Positions 16,659 to 25,695 of a stretch of 64,000 nucleotides of DNA are shown here, one piece after another. Origin of the DNA: Rickettsiales bacterium. GTDB taxonomy: Bacteria; Pseudomonadota; Alphaproteobacteria; Rickettsiales; SXRF01. Numbering within the stretch: position 1 is the stretch's first letter; the number at the start of each line of letters is the position of its first letter. A model generated the notes under the pieces. That model saw only the letters and a program-made list of their open reading frames with translations, searched no databases and had not been told where the DNA came from. Both the position numbers and the translations under genes were made by a program. The stretch spans positions 1-64,000 of the forward strand of contig JAJTHB010000002.1 in the NCBI GenBank assembly GCA_021299465.1, read 5' to 3'.

Positions 16659-17323
16659 CGCTGTAAAATTTCCTCATCTGTGCGGTAGGAAGTGACGCGG
16701 AATCCGAGTGGGTTGATATAGCGTTCTTCAAGAGTTAGAGCCATTTTGATATATTGAAACTCAAGGGTTACGATACGGTGAAAATTAAAGATACCGCTTT
16801 CGTTTTTCTCCTCGATCAGCACGCGAGCCTGCACGGTTGAAGGATTTAAGTACGAGAAAGACTTAAACTTAACCGTTCGCACCCCGGATGTGCCAAGACG
16901 TGCAGCATTGCTGCTCGGGTTGTTTGGGTTTTGCTGTGCGATGAATTCGGGATACACCATCGTGCTTTCCGACATAATACGCACAGTCTCATAATTGCGC
17001 GCCAGATCAGGCAAGCTGTAAGTTTCACGCGCACGAATATATTGCACGATGTAAAAATTATTGACGGCTTCATTGGCGGTGAGCTCGGTAGCGGTGAGCG
17101 GATCAACGGTTTGCGCGATGCCAGTTTTTTGATCAACCTGGATCACAAAAGGCTCAACGGTTTTGAGCGGCGTAAGTGATGCGATCACCATCGTGGTGGC
17201 GAACGTACTAACGAGCGAGAGGAACGTGATAAGCACCAGCAGTTTGCGCTGCACCAGAACATACTGGTAGCGATCTTTATACCAGTTCTTGGTTTGTGTT
17301 GTGTCCTGTGCTGCTTTGCTCAT
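16655..17323 (-). CDS. virB8: Type IV secretion protein VirB8
   Basis: A 222-residue inner-membrane protein with a cytoplasmic N-terminus, a single membrane helix at about 28-48, and a periplasmic NTF2-like domain that nucleates the secretion channel. I place the start at ATG 17323; an in-frame TTG at 17332 is possible but less likely. The periplasmic part contains ARETYSLPDLARNYE and VKFKSF. It is the first gene of the tight virB8-9-10-11 run, after a 112-bp gap from virB6 that may hold a promoter. Confidence 0.92.
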   Translation of the reverse strand: MSKAAQDTTQTKNWYKDRYQYVLVQRKLLVLITFLSLVSTFATTMVIASLTPLKTVEPFVIQVDQKTGIAQTVDPLTATELTANEAVNNFYIVQYIRARETYSLPDLARNYETVRIMSESTMVYPEFIAQQNPNNPSSNAARLGTSGVRTVKFKSFSYLNPSTVQARVLIEEKNESGIFNFHRIVTLEFQYIKMALTLEERYINPLGFRVTSYRTDEEILQR

Positions 17324-17435
17324 GAAAGCCAATGTTTCGTATGGGTTAAAATCTTAATGTTAAATCTTCTAAGGGTTTGATTGGACTATAGGTAGCATTG
17401 GTGAATAAATCATTAATTGTATTCATCCTCATCGC

Positions 17436-19070
17436 TTAACTTCCAGGGCTTTTTCGCTGTGTTGGCATGTTTCGCGACTTGTTAAGAATACCGTCAACCG
17501 CATTACCAGCAATAGAACCCGTACCTCCGGGATCATCACGCGATCTGGCAACGCCGGGCAATGATTTGCTGTAACCAAGGCCGCCAAAGCCTTGGCCAAG
17601 AATCGGCACATATTGGGGGCCGGCGAGCTGCTGCGCGATGTAGGGTGCTTGCTTGAGCAGGGCATCAAACGCGTAAGCTACCAGAATTAAAATAATGAGA
17701 TGATAAATGGTGAAATATATCAGGCGATGCAGGCGATGTTGTTTTGCATTGGAAGGGGTTTCGTCGAGATAGGCGCAGTTTGGATCATTTTCACAATCGC
17801 CTGCAGTTTGCGGTGGTGCAATATTACTAAGGCGGATCATGTCATTGAGATCGCGACGCGCAGATTCCGTCAGGTTGCCTTCGTTTTCCCCAGACGTGAT
17901 TACCTGAAACGGGTTGAAGTTGGCTTTATCGCAACGAACATTTGGTCCAAAAAGTGGTGCACCCGAAGCGGGGCCCTGCACGATTCGATAAGGGCATACG
18001 CCGAACGAGTCTTCTTTTGCCACCACCGGCCCTGCGCGTGTGAGGCCATCGGAGATAAACAGAACTCTTGATAACTGGTCAAAGAAGCCAACAAAATTAG
18101 CCATCGCCATCAGCCACATGGCGACAATCGCAAATACGATAAGCACCTGCATGGAAAAAGAAATCATGAATTTCAGCCAGGTTTCAAAAAACTGGTAAGT
18201 AGCCTTAAACAGCATCAGGCAGAAGAAAATTGGGCTGAGCGTGATCAGGAAGGCAATGGCTGTGATGCACATCAGGAAGGCAATGAGTGTGCGCGCAAAA
18301 ATGAGAAATGTGGTCCATAGCCAATAGGCCGCCAGCATAAAAACAGGTGGAAAAACAAAGCCCAGAATAGCAAAGAATCCAACCAACTCCTGGTTGTCTT
18401 CGATAAACTTACCGCTGATGGCGTTATAAAGAAGCTGGTCGAGATAGACATAAGCGGGCACAACGCCCGAGACAGTCTCTGTTGGGTTGGTGGGCAGGTT
18501 CATGATATCGCGGATAGAGTTTCCGGACCCATCACTAACGCTTCCCAGTGTCCACCAGATGCTCTGGTTGGCAAAGTCGATGAAAAACACAAACAGCAGG
18601 TTAACGCCGTAATTATAGTTGCTCACGAATGCCCAGACGAGGCCGATCTTGATAAAGCGTGTCAGCAGTTCCTTGGTGGTCATTTGTGCGGTGCCACTTA
18701 GAATCTGAACCCCAAAGATGGCAATATATATCGTGATCGCAATAGCGATGTATTTTTGTAGGTTAAATTGTATGCCACAATAGACCTTGCCAAGCACCTG
18801 ATTCAAAATAGAGACAAAGCTGCAGAGTACGCGGCTAAAAATCCGGATGGTTTTATCGCTGGCATTGCGAGGATTCACCTCGCTGCAGAAACTTGCATTA
18901 TTGGCGGGCGCATTGGGATCGTCAAAAAGTAATTCAGTTCCGGCGACGACTTGTCCTGAGTTATTGCACTGAAGTACCTGATAGCTTGATGCTGTTGCCG
19001 TAGCCGGAATGATGAAAGCGATCAGCCCGATGACTAAGGAAACAATGAAGCGCTTCAGGCGATCGTGCAT
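17436..19070 (-). CDS. virB6: Type IV secretion polytopic membrane protein VirB6 (extended)
   Basis: A 544-residue protein with an N-terminal signal-like helix (about 8-27), a Cys-containing periplasmic section, then five or more membrane helices between about 110 and 320. A hydrophilic periplasmic or cytoplasmic region and a further helix at about 455-475 follow. VirB6 lines part of the inner-membrane channel. It is longer than the roughly 300-residue Agrobacterium protein, matching the TrbL/VirB6 proteins of Rickettsiales, which carry extensions. Three bases separate it from virB4. Only one VirB6 gene is visible here, whereas Rickettsia has several. Confidence 0.88.
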   Translation of the reverse strand: MHDRLKRFIVSLVIGLIAFIIPATATASSYQVLQCNNSGQVVAGTELLFDDPNAPANNASFCSEVNPRNASDKTIRIFSRVLCSFVSILNQVLGKVYCGIQFNLQKYIAIAITIYIAIFGVQILSGTAQMTTKELLTRFIKIGLVWAFVSNYNYGVNLLFVFFIDFANQSIWWTLGSVSDGSGNSIRDIMNLPTNPTETVSGVVPAYVYLDQLLYNAISGKFIEDNQELVGFFAILGFVFPPVFMLAAYWLWTTFLIFARTLIAFLMCITAIAFLITLSPIFFCLMLFKATYQFFETWLKFMISFSMQVLIVFAIVAMWLMAMANFVGFFDQLSRVLFISDGLTRAGPVVAKEDSFGVCPYRIVQGPASGAPLFGPNVRCDKANFNPFQVITSGENEGNLTESARRDLNDMIRLSNIAPPQTAGDCENDPNCAYLDETPSNAKQHRLHRLIYFTIYHLIILILVAYAFDALLKQAPYIAQQLAGPQYVPILGQGFGGLGYSKSLPGVARSRDDPGGTGSIAGNAVDGILNKSRNMPTQRKSPGS

Positions 19071-19073
19071 AGC

Positions 19074-21458
19074 TCATTCCTTGGGCAATGACGCATAAGG
19101 CCCGCCTGCCGTAATGAGGTTCTTGATGTCATTGCCCATGATCGCACGGACATCATACATCCCGTAAAGATTAATCACGAGGTTGATGGTTTCTTTACCC
19201 TGTTTCATCAGAAAGTGCCCATCTTCGCGACTCATACGGGAAAGCATCGTATGATCATGCTCATTCAGGCCGAGCGATTCACTGCTGTAGTCGAGATTGA
19301 TTTCATCCGGCACATACAGCTTGGTTGCCGTGTGCGCCATGCAGGTTTTGAGGGTGTGGGTTTCGGTATGCTGTTCGGGGTTAGAAACGGTGAGAAGCAG
19401 CATGGCATTATGCTGCTTAAGCATTTCAAGCAGGCTCTCAAGGCGTGGCGCAAAGAAAGGGTTCTCAAGAAGTTGTACGGCGTCGTGAATCACGATGATA
19501 GTGGGGCTGCCATCAAGCTCACTGACTACGCGGTGCAGGAGATAAGCAAAGATAGCAACCGCATGGCTGGGATGTTTTGCCAGCGCATCCATATTAAAGC
19601 CGGCGAGTTGGAGATTTTGTTCTGCGTCATCGGTTTCGCCGAAGCGGCAGCCATCGATTGACTGCAGGGATTGCATCAGTGTCCTGCCTAGCGCAGGATT
19701 CTCAGCTTCGATTTCTTTGGTGAGTGTGGCAAGGTTGCGTGGCTGACTGGAAAAGACACGCTCAATAGCCTGCTTAACCAAATTACGCTCTTCTTCATTC
19801 TGGGTAAGCCTGCCACCCATCAACTCATTGATCCAGGCGAGTAGAAAAGACTGGTTGCGAGGGCTCGCCTCCAGCGTGAAGGGATTGATAGAAAGTGGCC
19901 TCGTTTTTTCAATATGATGGTATGGCCGATCAATTTTATCGAACCACAAGCGGGCTGATTTATTCGTATCAAAAACGATGATCCTGCCTTGCCATTTCAG
20001 GGCTTCTGTCATCAGGAAATTGACAATGACTCGTCCCATCGAATCACGAAATGAGTTGTAGTCAAACAAGATGGTATGGCCATTATCCTGATAGTGAAAG
20101 TTAAAGAAATAGGGCGAGCCAACCTGTGTTGGAATCACCACAACGGCATCATCCCAATGATTGCCCGTGGCAGAGCCCGTTGGAAAACGATTCAACCGTG
20201 CAAATCCTCCGACATGACGGCTGCTGATCATATCTTTGCGGCGAATAAACTCAAAATTTCCAGGCAGGCCTGACCAGAATATATCTTCAAGCAACATATC
20301 CTCACGAACAGTGGTGAGACCCAGTTCACCAAACATATCCTGTGTTTTAATAATTTCTGGCTCGAGTTGCTTATATTCATCAACCACAACCAGAATATGT
20401 GTTTGCTCATCACCAAAGTCGATCGCGCGCCGATTGTGATTATGCCAAGAATCTTCCAGTCCTGTTGCTCTTGCGGAGTAACTATCGCCGCTAATGTCGA
20501 AGAGCTCTTTTTGTGGTTTAAGCTTCTTTGCAGCCTCTTTGTAAGGCACGTAGGCAAATGACTGGCTGATGATCATTTCAGTTGAAGACTGAAGCACTCG
20601 GTCAAGAGTCTCGGCGGGTATTTCGTGGTAGTGTTTAAGTGTAATCATACCGGCAAACCGGCGCACACCAGCGGCTGATTTGCTTTCGAGTGCGTTATAG
20701 CCAAAGCTTAAGGCGTGGTTATTGATGTCGCTCGCAATATCACGCTCAGGTAGCGGATATTGCTCATGTGAGAGGTTTAAAATCCCGCCAAGGAATTCCA
20801 TTGGCTCCGAAAAAAAGATGGGCTGTGTGATGTGAGGCATGACATCGGAAGGCATGCGCTCGACAATGCCAAGAATATGCGCGTTATACTCGCTGCGAAT
20901 GACAGTAAGAATCTCCCTCGTGGTTTGTTCAAGGTCGCGATGCATCGCTTCAAGATAGCGGTTACGGAATTGGCGGTTGATGCCCGGCAGGAAAACATGT
21001 CGGAAGTGGTTGATGTTACTAAGGTCTGCTGATTGCCCCTCGCGCAAGACCGTTAAATACACTTCATTGAAGTATTGATAATGCCACGGGTTTTTTTGTT
21101 TCCACTGATTATGAACATACTCCGCAAATGGTATCTGATGTTTACTGTCGAATTCAATACGCCGACGTTTGCGGATGGTGTGGATCCAGAAAGAAAAATG
21201 ATCGGTCTTAACTGATTCAGTGATGGCTTTACGAATGACGTCGCGTAAGTTTCGCCCACTTGAAGCATGACCTTCGTAATTGAGCCCCTGAAGATTTTGC
21301 GTGATTTTGATAATCTGCAGCAACTCGCCATTTTTGGTTTCGATGGTCTGGCGGTCATAGTGATGAAAGTAAGGAATAAAATCGACGTAGGATTTTTTTT
21401 CACGAACGACCGGTTCAGCAGAAATGATCGCATCTTGTTTTTTCAGAAAAGATAGCAT
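19074..21458 (-). CDS. virB4: VirB4-family protein with lost Walker motifs (RvhB4-II-like)
   Basis: A 794-residue VirB4-family protein. The N-terminal CagE/VirB4 domain is present (about 25-400). Where Walker A (GPTGSGKT after GHTLIF) should stand, near residues 460-475, the sequence reads GHTILFDYNSFRDSMG, with no P-loop lysine. The Walker B area near residue 653 reads IIVIHDAVQLL rather than the usual IVLDEAW. The protein therefore should not hydrolyse ATP. Rickettsiales carry two VirB4 proteins, and as I recall RvhB4-II has lost these motifs in the same way. An active VirB4-I, usually next to VirB3, must then be encoded elsewhere. Confidence 0.88.
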   Translation of the reverse strand: MLSFLKKQDAIISAEPVVREKKSYVDFIPYFHHYDRQTIETKNGELLQIIKITQNLQGLNYEGHASSGRNLRDVIRKAITESVKTDHFSFWIHTIRKRRRIEFDSKHQIPFAEYVHNQWKQKNPWHYQYFNEVYLTVLREGQSADLSNINHFRHVFLPGINRQFRNRYLEAMHRDLEQTTREILTVIRSEYNAHILGIVERMPSDVMPHITQPIFFSEPMEFLGGILNLSHEQYPLPERDIASDINNHALSFGYNALESKSAAGVRRFAGMITLKHYHEIPAETLDRVLQSSTEMIISQSFAYVPYKEAAKKLKPQKELFDISGDSYSARATGLEDSWHNHNRRAIDFGDEQTHILVVVDEYKQLEPEIIKTQDMFGELGLTTVREDMLLEDIFWSGLPGNFEFIRRKDMISSRHVGGFARLNRFPTGSATGNHWDDAVVVIPTQVGSPYFFNFHYQDNGHTILFDYNSFRDSMGRVIVNFLMTEALKWQGRIIVFDTNKSARLWFDKIDRPYHHIEKTRPLSINPFTLEASPRNQSFLLAWINELMGGRLTQNEEERNLVKQAIERVFSSQPRNLATLTKEIEAENPALGRTLMQSLQSIDGCRFGETDDAEQNLQLAGFNMDALAKHPSHAVAIFAYLLHRVVSELDGSPTIIVIHDAVQLLENPFFAPRLESLLEMLKQHNAMLLLTVSNPEQHTETHTLKTCMAHTATKLYVPDEINLDYSSESLGLNEHDHTMLSRMSREDGHFLMKQGKETINLVINLYGMYDVRAIMGNDIKNLITAGGPYASLPKE

Positions 21459-21563
21459 GCTGCCTAGCCTTTATCAGTCTCTAACACGGTTGTTATGCAT
21501 CCTAACGAGATGGGTTTAATAAAACATAAACACTCACCCAGTAGTTACGCTGGGTTAAATTGT

Positions 21564-21592
21564 ATCAAAGAATTGTGACAGTTTCTTGACGG
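21564..21592 (-). promoter_or_regulatory. Tandem 11-bp Pho-box-like repeats upstream of virB4
   Basis: Read on the minus strand: CCGTCAA-gaaa-CTGTCAC-aatt-CTTTGAT, three heptamers at exact 11-bp spacing. This is the geometry of PhoB/OmpR-type binding sites (Pho box CTGTCAT-N4-CTGTCAT). The site lies 105 bp upstream of the virB4 start, directly after the virB2 stop. Similar sites precede virB2 and the gene at 43739-45319. Confidence 0.5.
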
Positions 21593-21976
21593 TTATGGGC
21601 AAAAGTTGGCGCTGCTACCGCAACCAAGCATCATGCCGGTGATCGCTTCAGCGTTAAACATGACGGCAATGCCAATACCTACCGTGACGGCCATGCCCCA
21701 AGAAACTTTACCAAGAAGCGCGCCCACACCCAATGTGATCACGGCAAGAGTTGCCAGCCCGCGGCCAAGATTGCCGTACATGAAGTTTACGACGGTACAT
21801 AAAACCTGTCCCATGGGGGTATTGTTACCAGCTGAAGGGCAGCCGCCGGCAAAAGCTATGGTGACATAAATTAGATACAAAATAGCCGCAACGAGAAACA
21901 CCCTGTGAATCATTAATTGAGTGTGCGCGTCGTCTGCGATCAGGGCAATTGCTTGTGTTCTTGTTTTTATTCTCAT
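21593..21976 (-). CDS. virB2: Type IV secretion pilin VirB2
   Basis: A 127-residue TrbC/VirB2-family protein. A basic N-terminus, a long signal helix (about 24-43) ending near AFAGG, and two hydrophobic helices (about 70-90 and 95-113) around a short GKVSWG loop match the two-helix pilin. The mature protein would polymerise into the pilus or channel. Cysteines near both ends of the mature part (CPSAG, and CGSSANFCP at the end) might form disulfides. A 134-bp gap with a Pho-box-like site separates it from virB4. Confidence 0.88.
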   Translation of the reverse strand: MRIKTRTQAIALIADDAHTQLMIHRVFLVAAILYLIYVTIAFAGGCPSAGNNTPMGQVLCTVVNFMYGNLGRGLATLAVITLGVGALLGKVSWGMAVTVGIGIAVMFNAEAITGMMLGCGSSANFCP

Positions 21977-22049
21977 AAATGCATTTGCTCTAAATTATGA
22001 TTTTCAGTCTTTTACATTCACAAATTAAGTGCTCAGTTAAATTTAATAT

Positions 22050-22078
22050 AGCATAGATTTGTGACAGTTTTTTTACAG
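22050..22078 (-). promoter_or_regulatory. Tandem 11-bp Pho-box-like repeats upstream of virB2
   Basis: Read on the minus strand: CTGTAAA-aaaa-CTGTCAC-aaat-CTATGCT, again three heptamers 11 bp apart. It lies 73 bp upstream of the virB2 start in the 229-bp AT-rich region shared with the divergent RidA-like gene. The central unit CTGTCAC is identical to that upstream of virB4 and of the 526-residue gene. Confidence 0.5.
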
Positions 22079-22205
22079 CTAACCCAAAATAATACGAAAC
22101 TGTAGTATAGTAGTTAAAAATTAAAGCTCTATTGCCAAGGCGCTATTTTACACTAAAACCAGAAAAGATAGATGTTTATATGTATCAACAACATAGGATA
22201 TTGCC

Positions 22206-22670
22206 ATGAATCGTATCGATCAAAAACTATCACAGATGCAAATAACCCTGCCGGCCTCATCGGCGCCGGTTGCGAACTATGTGCATTTCGTAATCACGGG
22301 CAGTCAGGTCTTTGTTTCCGGTCAGCTCCCGATGAAAGATGGCAAGGCGGTTGCCAGTGGACAGGTTGGAAAGCATTGCACCGTTGAAGAGGCGCAGCTT
22401 GCCGCGCGCCAGTGCGGTATCAACATGCTGTCACACCTGAAAGAAGCCTGTGGTGGCAATTTGGATCGTATCAAGCGCTGTGTGAAGCTCGGCGTGTTTG
22501 TAAGTTCCGGAGCGGATTTTACCGATCAGCCTAAAGTGGCGAACGGTGTTTCGGATTTCATCGTGGAGGTCTTCGGCGAGGCGGGCAAGCATACCCGAGC
22601 AGCGGTTGGCGTCAGCCAGTTGCCATTTAACGTCGCGGTAGAGGTCGACGGCATATTCGAGATTGATTAG
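22206..22670 (+). CDS. RidA/YjgF-family protein
   Basis: A 154-residue RidA-superfamily protein. Canonical RidA hydrolyses reactive enamine/imine intermediates formed by PLP enzymes. The core fold blocks are visible: [30 protein letters not shown] and a C-terminal [25 protein letters not shown], with the conserved Arg in RAAVGV. The length and the form [13 protein letters not shown] suggest the longer YjgF-like branch rather than strict RidA. It is divergent from virB2 and converges with the spermidine-synthase-like gene with a 4-bp overlap. Confidence 0.9.
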   Translation: MNRIDQKLSQMQITLPASSAPVANYVHFVITGSQVFVSGQLPMKDGKAVASGQVGKHCTVEEAQLAARQCGINMLSHLKEACGGNLDRIKRCVKLGVFVSSGADFTDQPKVANGVSDFIVEVFGEAGKHTRAAVGVSQLPFNVAVEVDGIFEID

Positions 22671-24124
22671 CGGTCAATCGAATAAGTATTCAGATCATCC
22701 GTGTAAACACGCCTGTCTTGTGTCAGTGCGCGGTTGTAATAGATGAAGAGAATGTTTCTCAGCTGGCTACGCGCGCTTTGCTGGGTGGAGGTGTCCGCCC
22801 ATGCATTAAAATCACCAATCACTTGCCGTGTGTAAACCGGAAACACGCTGGCAAACGTGTTCGTGTAGCGAACTGAGAATTTGTCTGCGAAGGTGGGGTT
22901 GCTGATCACGTTGGCAATCACCACTCCATCTTCCTTGAGGATTGCTTTAACATCCAGCAGGAATTCGCGCGTGATCGCTTCCATCGGGATCGAAACCACA
23001 TTGGTGTAAGCATCGATCAGGATGAGGTCATATTTTTTGTCATCATTGGCCACAAATCCACGCGCTGAGGAAGCCACAAAACGCTTGTTAGGCGTGAGTT
23101 CCTGTTTAAGGAAATGCTTCTCAGCCGCCTCTTTCAGCGCCTTGTCGATATCGAGGAACACATAGCGGTTATGGGTATCATGAAGCCCGATGGTAAACCC
23201 GCCAGCGCCAAGAATCAGGATATCTTTGGGGGGAAGTTTCTGTTCAGAGATCGGCTTGATAAAGTTTTTTTCGACATACTGCCAGTAGACAAACATTTTT
23301 TCCGGATCGCTGCTGATTTTGGATGAAGAAGAGCGATTCACATCAAACAGCAGCGAATCTCCGTCATCGACAGTTTCGACCTTAACGATGTTGTAGGCGT
23401 TGTCAGAGACAACATTAAGGGCTCGCATGGTATCGTTATTGTTAAGTAAATAGAGCATGCCAAGAATAAAGCCGCATAGTCCAACCTCATAGACCAGCCA
23501 GCGGCGTATCAGCAGAATAGCCAGCACCGAAAGCAGCCCCATCGTCACAATCACGGTATTATTCACGCCGATCGTCATCATCAGCACAATGGTCGAAAAC
23601 ACCGAACCCATGAACGATCCGGTTGTCGAGAAGAAGAGCATCTTGCCGGTAATCTCGCTGAGGTTGCGCTGTGAAAAATAATTACTCACAAGTGGCACGG
23701 TTTGCCCAAGCAAATAGACCGGATAAACGAGGAAGGCGACAGCATAGATGGCGGTTTGAAACAAGCGGTTATGAACGCCGGCGGCGTGTAGGAAGCCAAA
23801 GAACAGCTCCATGAAAATATAAGATAAACCCAGCGATAAAATCGCCAGTGATGAGATCACGTTTTTGAGCAAAATGCCGCGTATCGATAGGGGCTTTTTG
23901 CCAGCAGCTCTGGCCTTTGCATAGCTGCGCGAGAAAGCGCTGCCACCGGAATGATAGCCCACGGCAAGCGGTAATAAAACAGCGCTAATGACAATTGAAA
24001 TCGTCTCCGTGCCGCTACCGACGAAAGGGATGAGTTGGCGTATCGCCAGCAGCTCAGAAGCAAGGACAACGTAACCTTCAATCAGGATAACGAGAAACAG
24101 CAGTTTGGTCTTATCAAGTTTCAT
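22667..24124 (-). CDS. Membrane protein fused to spermidine-synthase-like domain
   Basis: A 485-residue protein with about seven membrane helices in residues 1-225, followed by a Rossmann-like spermidine synthase domain (about 230-460). The SAM-site block ILILGAGGFTIGL, the VFLDIDKAL acidic loop and the DLILIDAYTNV region are visible. Fused membrane-spermidine-synthase proteins are known in many bacteria but their substrates are mostly undetermined; the catalytic pattern is only partly kept, so aminopropyl transfer is not assured. The start overlaps the scoB stop (TGATG), tying it to the CoA-transferase operon, an unusual partner. Confidence 0.8.
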   Translation of the reverse strand: MKLDKTKLLFLVILIEGYVVLASELLAIRQLIPFVGSGTETISIVISAVLLPLAVGYHSGGSAFSRSYAKARAAGKKPLSIRGILLKNVISSLAILSLGLSYIFMELFFGFLHAAGVHNRLFQTAIYAVAFLVYPVYLLGQTVPLVSNYFSQRNLSEITGKMLFFSTTGSFMGSVFSTIVLMMTIGVNNTVIVTMGLLSVLAILLIRRWLVYEVGLCGFILGMLYLLNNNDTMRALNVVSDNAYNIVKVETVDDGDSLLFDVNRSSSSKISSDPEKMFVYWQYVEKNFIKPISEQKLPPKDILILGAGGFTIGLHDTHNRYVFLDIDKALKEAAEKHFLKQELTPNKRFVASSARGFVANDDKKYDLILIDAYTNVVSIPMEAITREFLLDVKAILKEDGVVIANVISNPTFADKFSVRYTNTFASVFPVYTRQVIGDFNAWADTSTQQSARSQLRNILFIYYNRALTQDRRVYTDDLNTYSIDR

Positions 24125-24771
24125 CAGGCGGCTTTCTTATCCAATGCGTCATGGAATGTTGCTTCAGTTCTTTTCTTAACTTCATCCACACTCACACTTG
24201 GTGCGAGTTCGATTAAATGAAGGCCAGAGGCATCGATGGTAAACACCCCAAGCTCTGTGATCACCATATGCACCACGCGCTTGCCCGTTAGTGGTAATGT
24301 GCAATCTTTGACGAGTTTTGCTGAGCCATCTTTGGCGTTGTGCTCCATCAGCACCACCACGCGCTTGACGCCCGCCACGAGATCCATTGCGCCGCCCATG
24401 CCTTTGACCATTTTGCCGGGTACCATCCAGTTCGCTAGATCACCATGTTGCGATACCTGCAGAGCACCAAGGATCGAAAGGTCAATATGCCCACCACGAA
24501 TCATGGCAAAGGAGGTGGCGGAGTCAAAAAAACTGCTGTCAGGAAGCTGGGTGATGGTCTGCTTGCCTGCATTAATCAGGTCAGAATCAATCTGATCCGC
24601 TGTGGGAAAAGGGCCCATGCCCAGCATGCCGTTCTCACTTTGCAGCGTAACCTTCATACCGGCTGGAATATGGTTGGCGACCTGTGTTGGCATGCCAATG
24701 CCGAGGTTCACATAAAACCCGTCTTTCAGCTCGCGCGCTGCGCGAATGCACATTTCGTCTTTAGTCCACAT
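24124..24771 (-). CDS. scoB: 3-oxoacid CoA-transferase subunit B
   Basis: A 215-residue beta subunit of succinyl-CoA:3-ketoacid CoA-transferase. It carries the catalytic Glu in [14 protein letters not shown]; the neighbouring [15 protein letters not shown] block and the [16 protein letters not shown] block are characteristic. With ScoA it moves CoA from succinyl-CoA to acetoacetate or a similar ketoacid, feeding ketone bodies into acetyl-CoA. It overlaps scoA by one base (TAATG). Confidence 0.95.
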   Translation of the reverse strand: MWTKDEMCIRAARELKDGFYVNLGIGMPTQVANHIPAGMKVTLQSENGMLGMGPFPTADQIDSDLINAGKQTITQLPDSSFFDSATSFAMIRGGHIDLSILGALQVSQHGDLANWMVPGKMVKGMGGAMDLVAGVKRVVVLMEHNAKDGSAKLVKDCTLPLTGKRVVHMVITELGVFTIDASGLHLIELAPSVSVDEVKKRTEATFHDALDKKAA

Positions 24772-25472
24772 TACGCCGCCTCCCGAACTGTTTTAAACTC
24801 AATCCTTTTTTCAAATTTTGCGCCTTTGAACAGTCGCTGCACAAAAATGCCCGGCGTGTGGATGTTGTCGGCGTCCAGCTGGCCGGCTTCAACAATCTCT
24901 TCCACCTCAGCAACGGTCACTTTACCCGCCATCGCCATCATCGGGTTGAAGTTCCGCGCTGTTTTGCGGAAAATAAGGTTACCGGCTGTATCGGCTTTCC
25001 ATGCCTTGATAATGGAAAGATCCGCTTTAAGCGCGGTTTCCATCACGTAATGCTCGCCATTAAATTCCCGTGTTTCCTTGCCCTCGGCCACGATCGTGCC
25101 ATAGCCGGTTTTGGTGTAAAAAGCGGGGATGCCTGCGCCGCCAGCGCGGATGCGTTCAGCGAGCGTGCCTTGCGGATTAAACTCCAGCTCAAGCTCGCCA
25201 TTTAAATATTGATGTTCAAAAGTTTTGTTTTCGCCAACGTAGGACGAGACCATCTTCTTGATTTGTCTTGTTTTTAGCATAATACCAAGGCCGAAGTCGT
25301 CGACGCCGCAATTATTGGAAATCACGGTGAGATTTTTGACGCCAGAGTCGCGGATAGCAACAATGGAATGCTCAGCTATGCCGCATAGTCCGAAGCCACC
25401 CGACATAATGGTCATGCCGTCAAACAACAAGCCATCCAGTGCCGACACCGCGTCACGATAGATTTTACTCAT
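24771..25472 (-). CDS. scoA: 3-oxoacid CoA-transferase subunit A
   Basis: A 233-residue alpha subunit with the CoA-binding motif [12 protein letters not shown] near residue 21. Further family blocks are [17 protein letters not shown], the region around [15 protein letters not shown], and [17 protein letters not shown]. It pairs with scoB directly downstream. It is divergent from the first DUF2336 gene across a 223-bp AT-rich region that probably holds both promoters. Confidence 0.95.
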   Translation of the reverse strand: MSKIYRDAVSALDGLLFDGMTIMSGGFGLCGIAEHSIVAIRDSGVKNLTVISNNCGVDDFGLGIMLKTRQIKKMVSSYVGENKTFEHQYLNGELELEFNPQGTLAERIRAGGAGIPAFYTKTGYGTIVAEGKETREFNGEHYVMETALKADLSIIKAWKADTAGNLIFRKTARNFNPMMAMAGKVTVAEVEEIVEAGQLDADNIHTPGIFVQRLFKGAKFEKRIEFKTVREAA

Positions 25473-25695
25473 AATAGACCCATCAATTGATAAAATGAGC
25501 GGTATATGACAACACGACTAAATCAATGGCAATATAAATATATTTTAATAAACATTAACTAAAAATTTACCAAACCCATGTTTTAATGGTTAAAAGAAAG
25601 CAACCAACTGTAAGCCTTTCATATTGCATTAGCGGTTTGATTTTGCTATTTTTTTGCGCCGCATAGTGTCAATGTGAAATCAAGGCTACGCTGAT

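Noticed and set aside
11608-21976. Conjugative element
   Set aside because: No relaxase, oriT-like site, integrase or plasmid functions are seen near the vir genes, and the traits match an effector-type system.
25473-25695. CtrA sites (TTAACCAT-like) before the DUF2336 genes, and similar ones before cpaB
   Set aside because: An ATGGTTAA and some TTAA pairs are present, but the spacing is not the standard TTAA-N7-TTAA and such strings are expected in AT-rich DNA.
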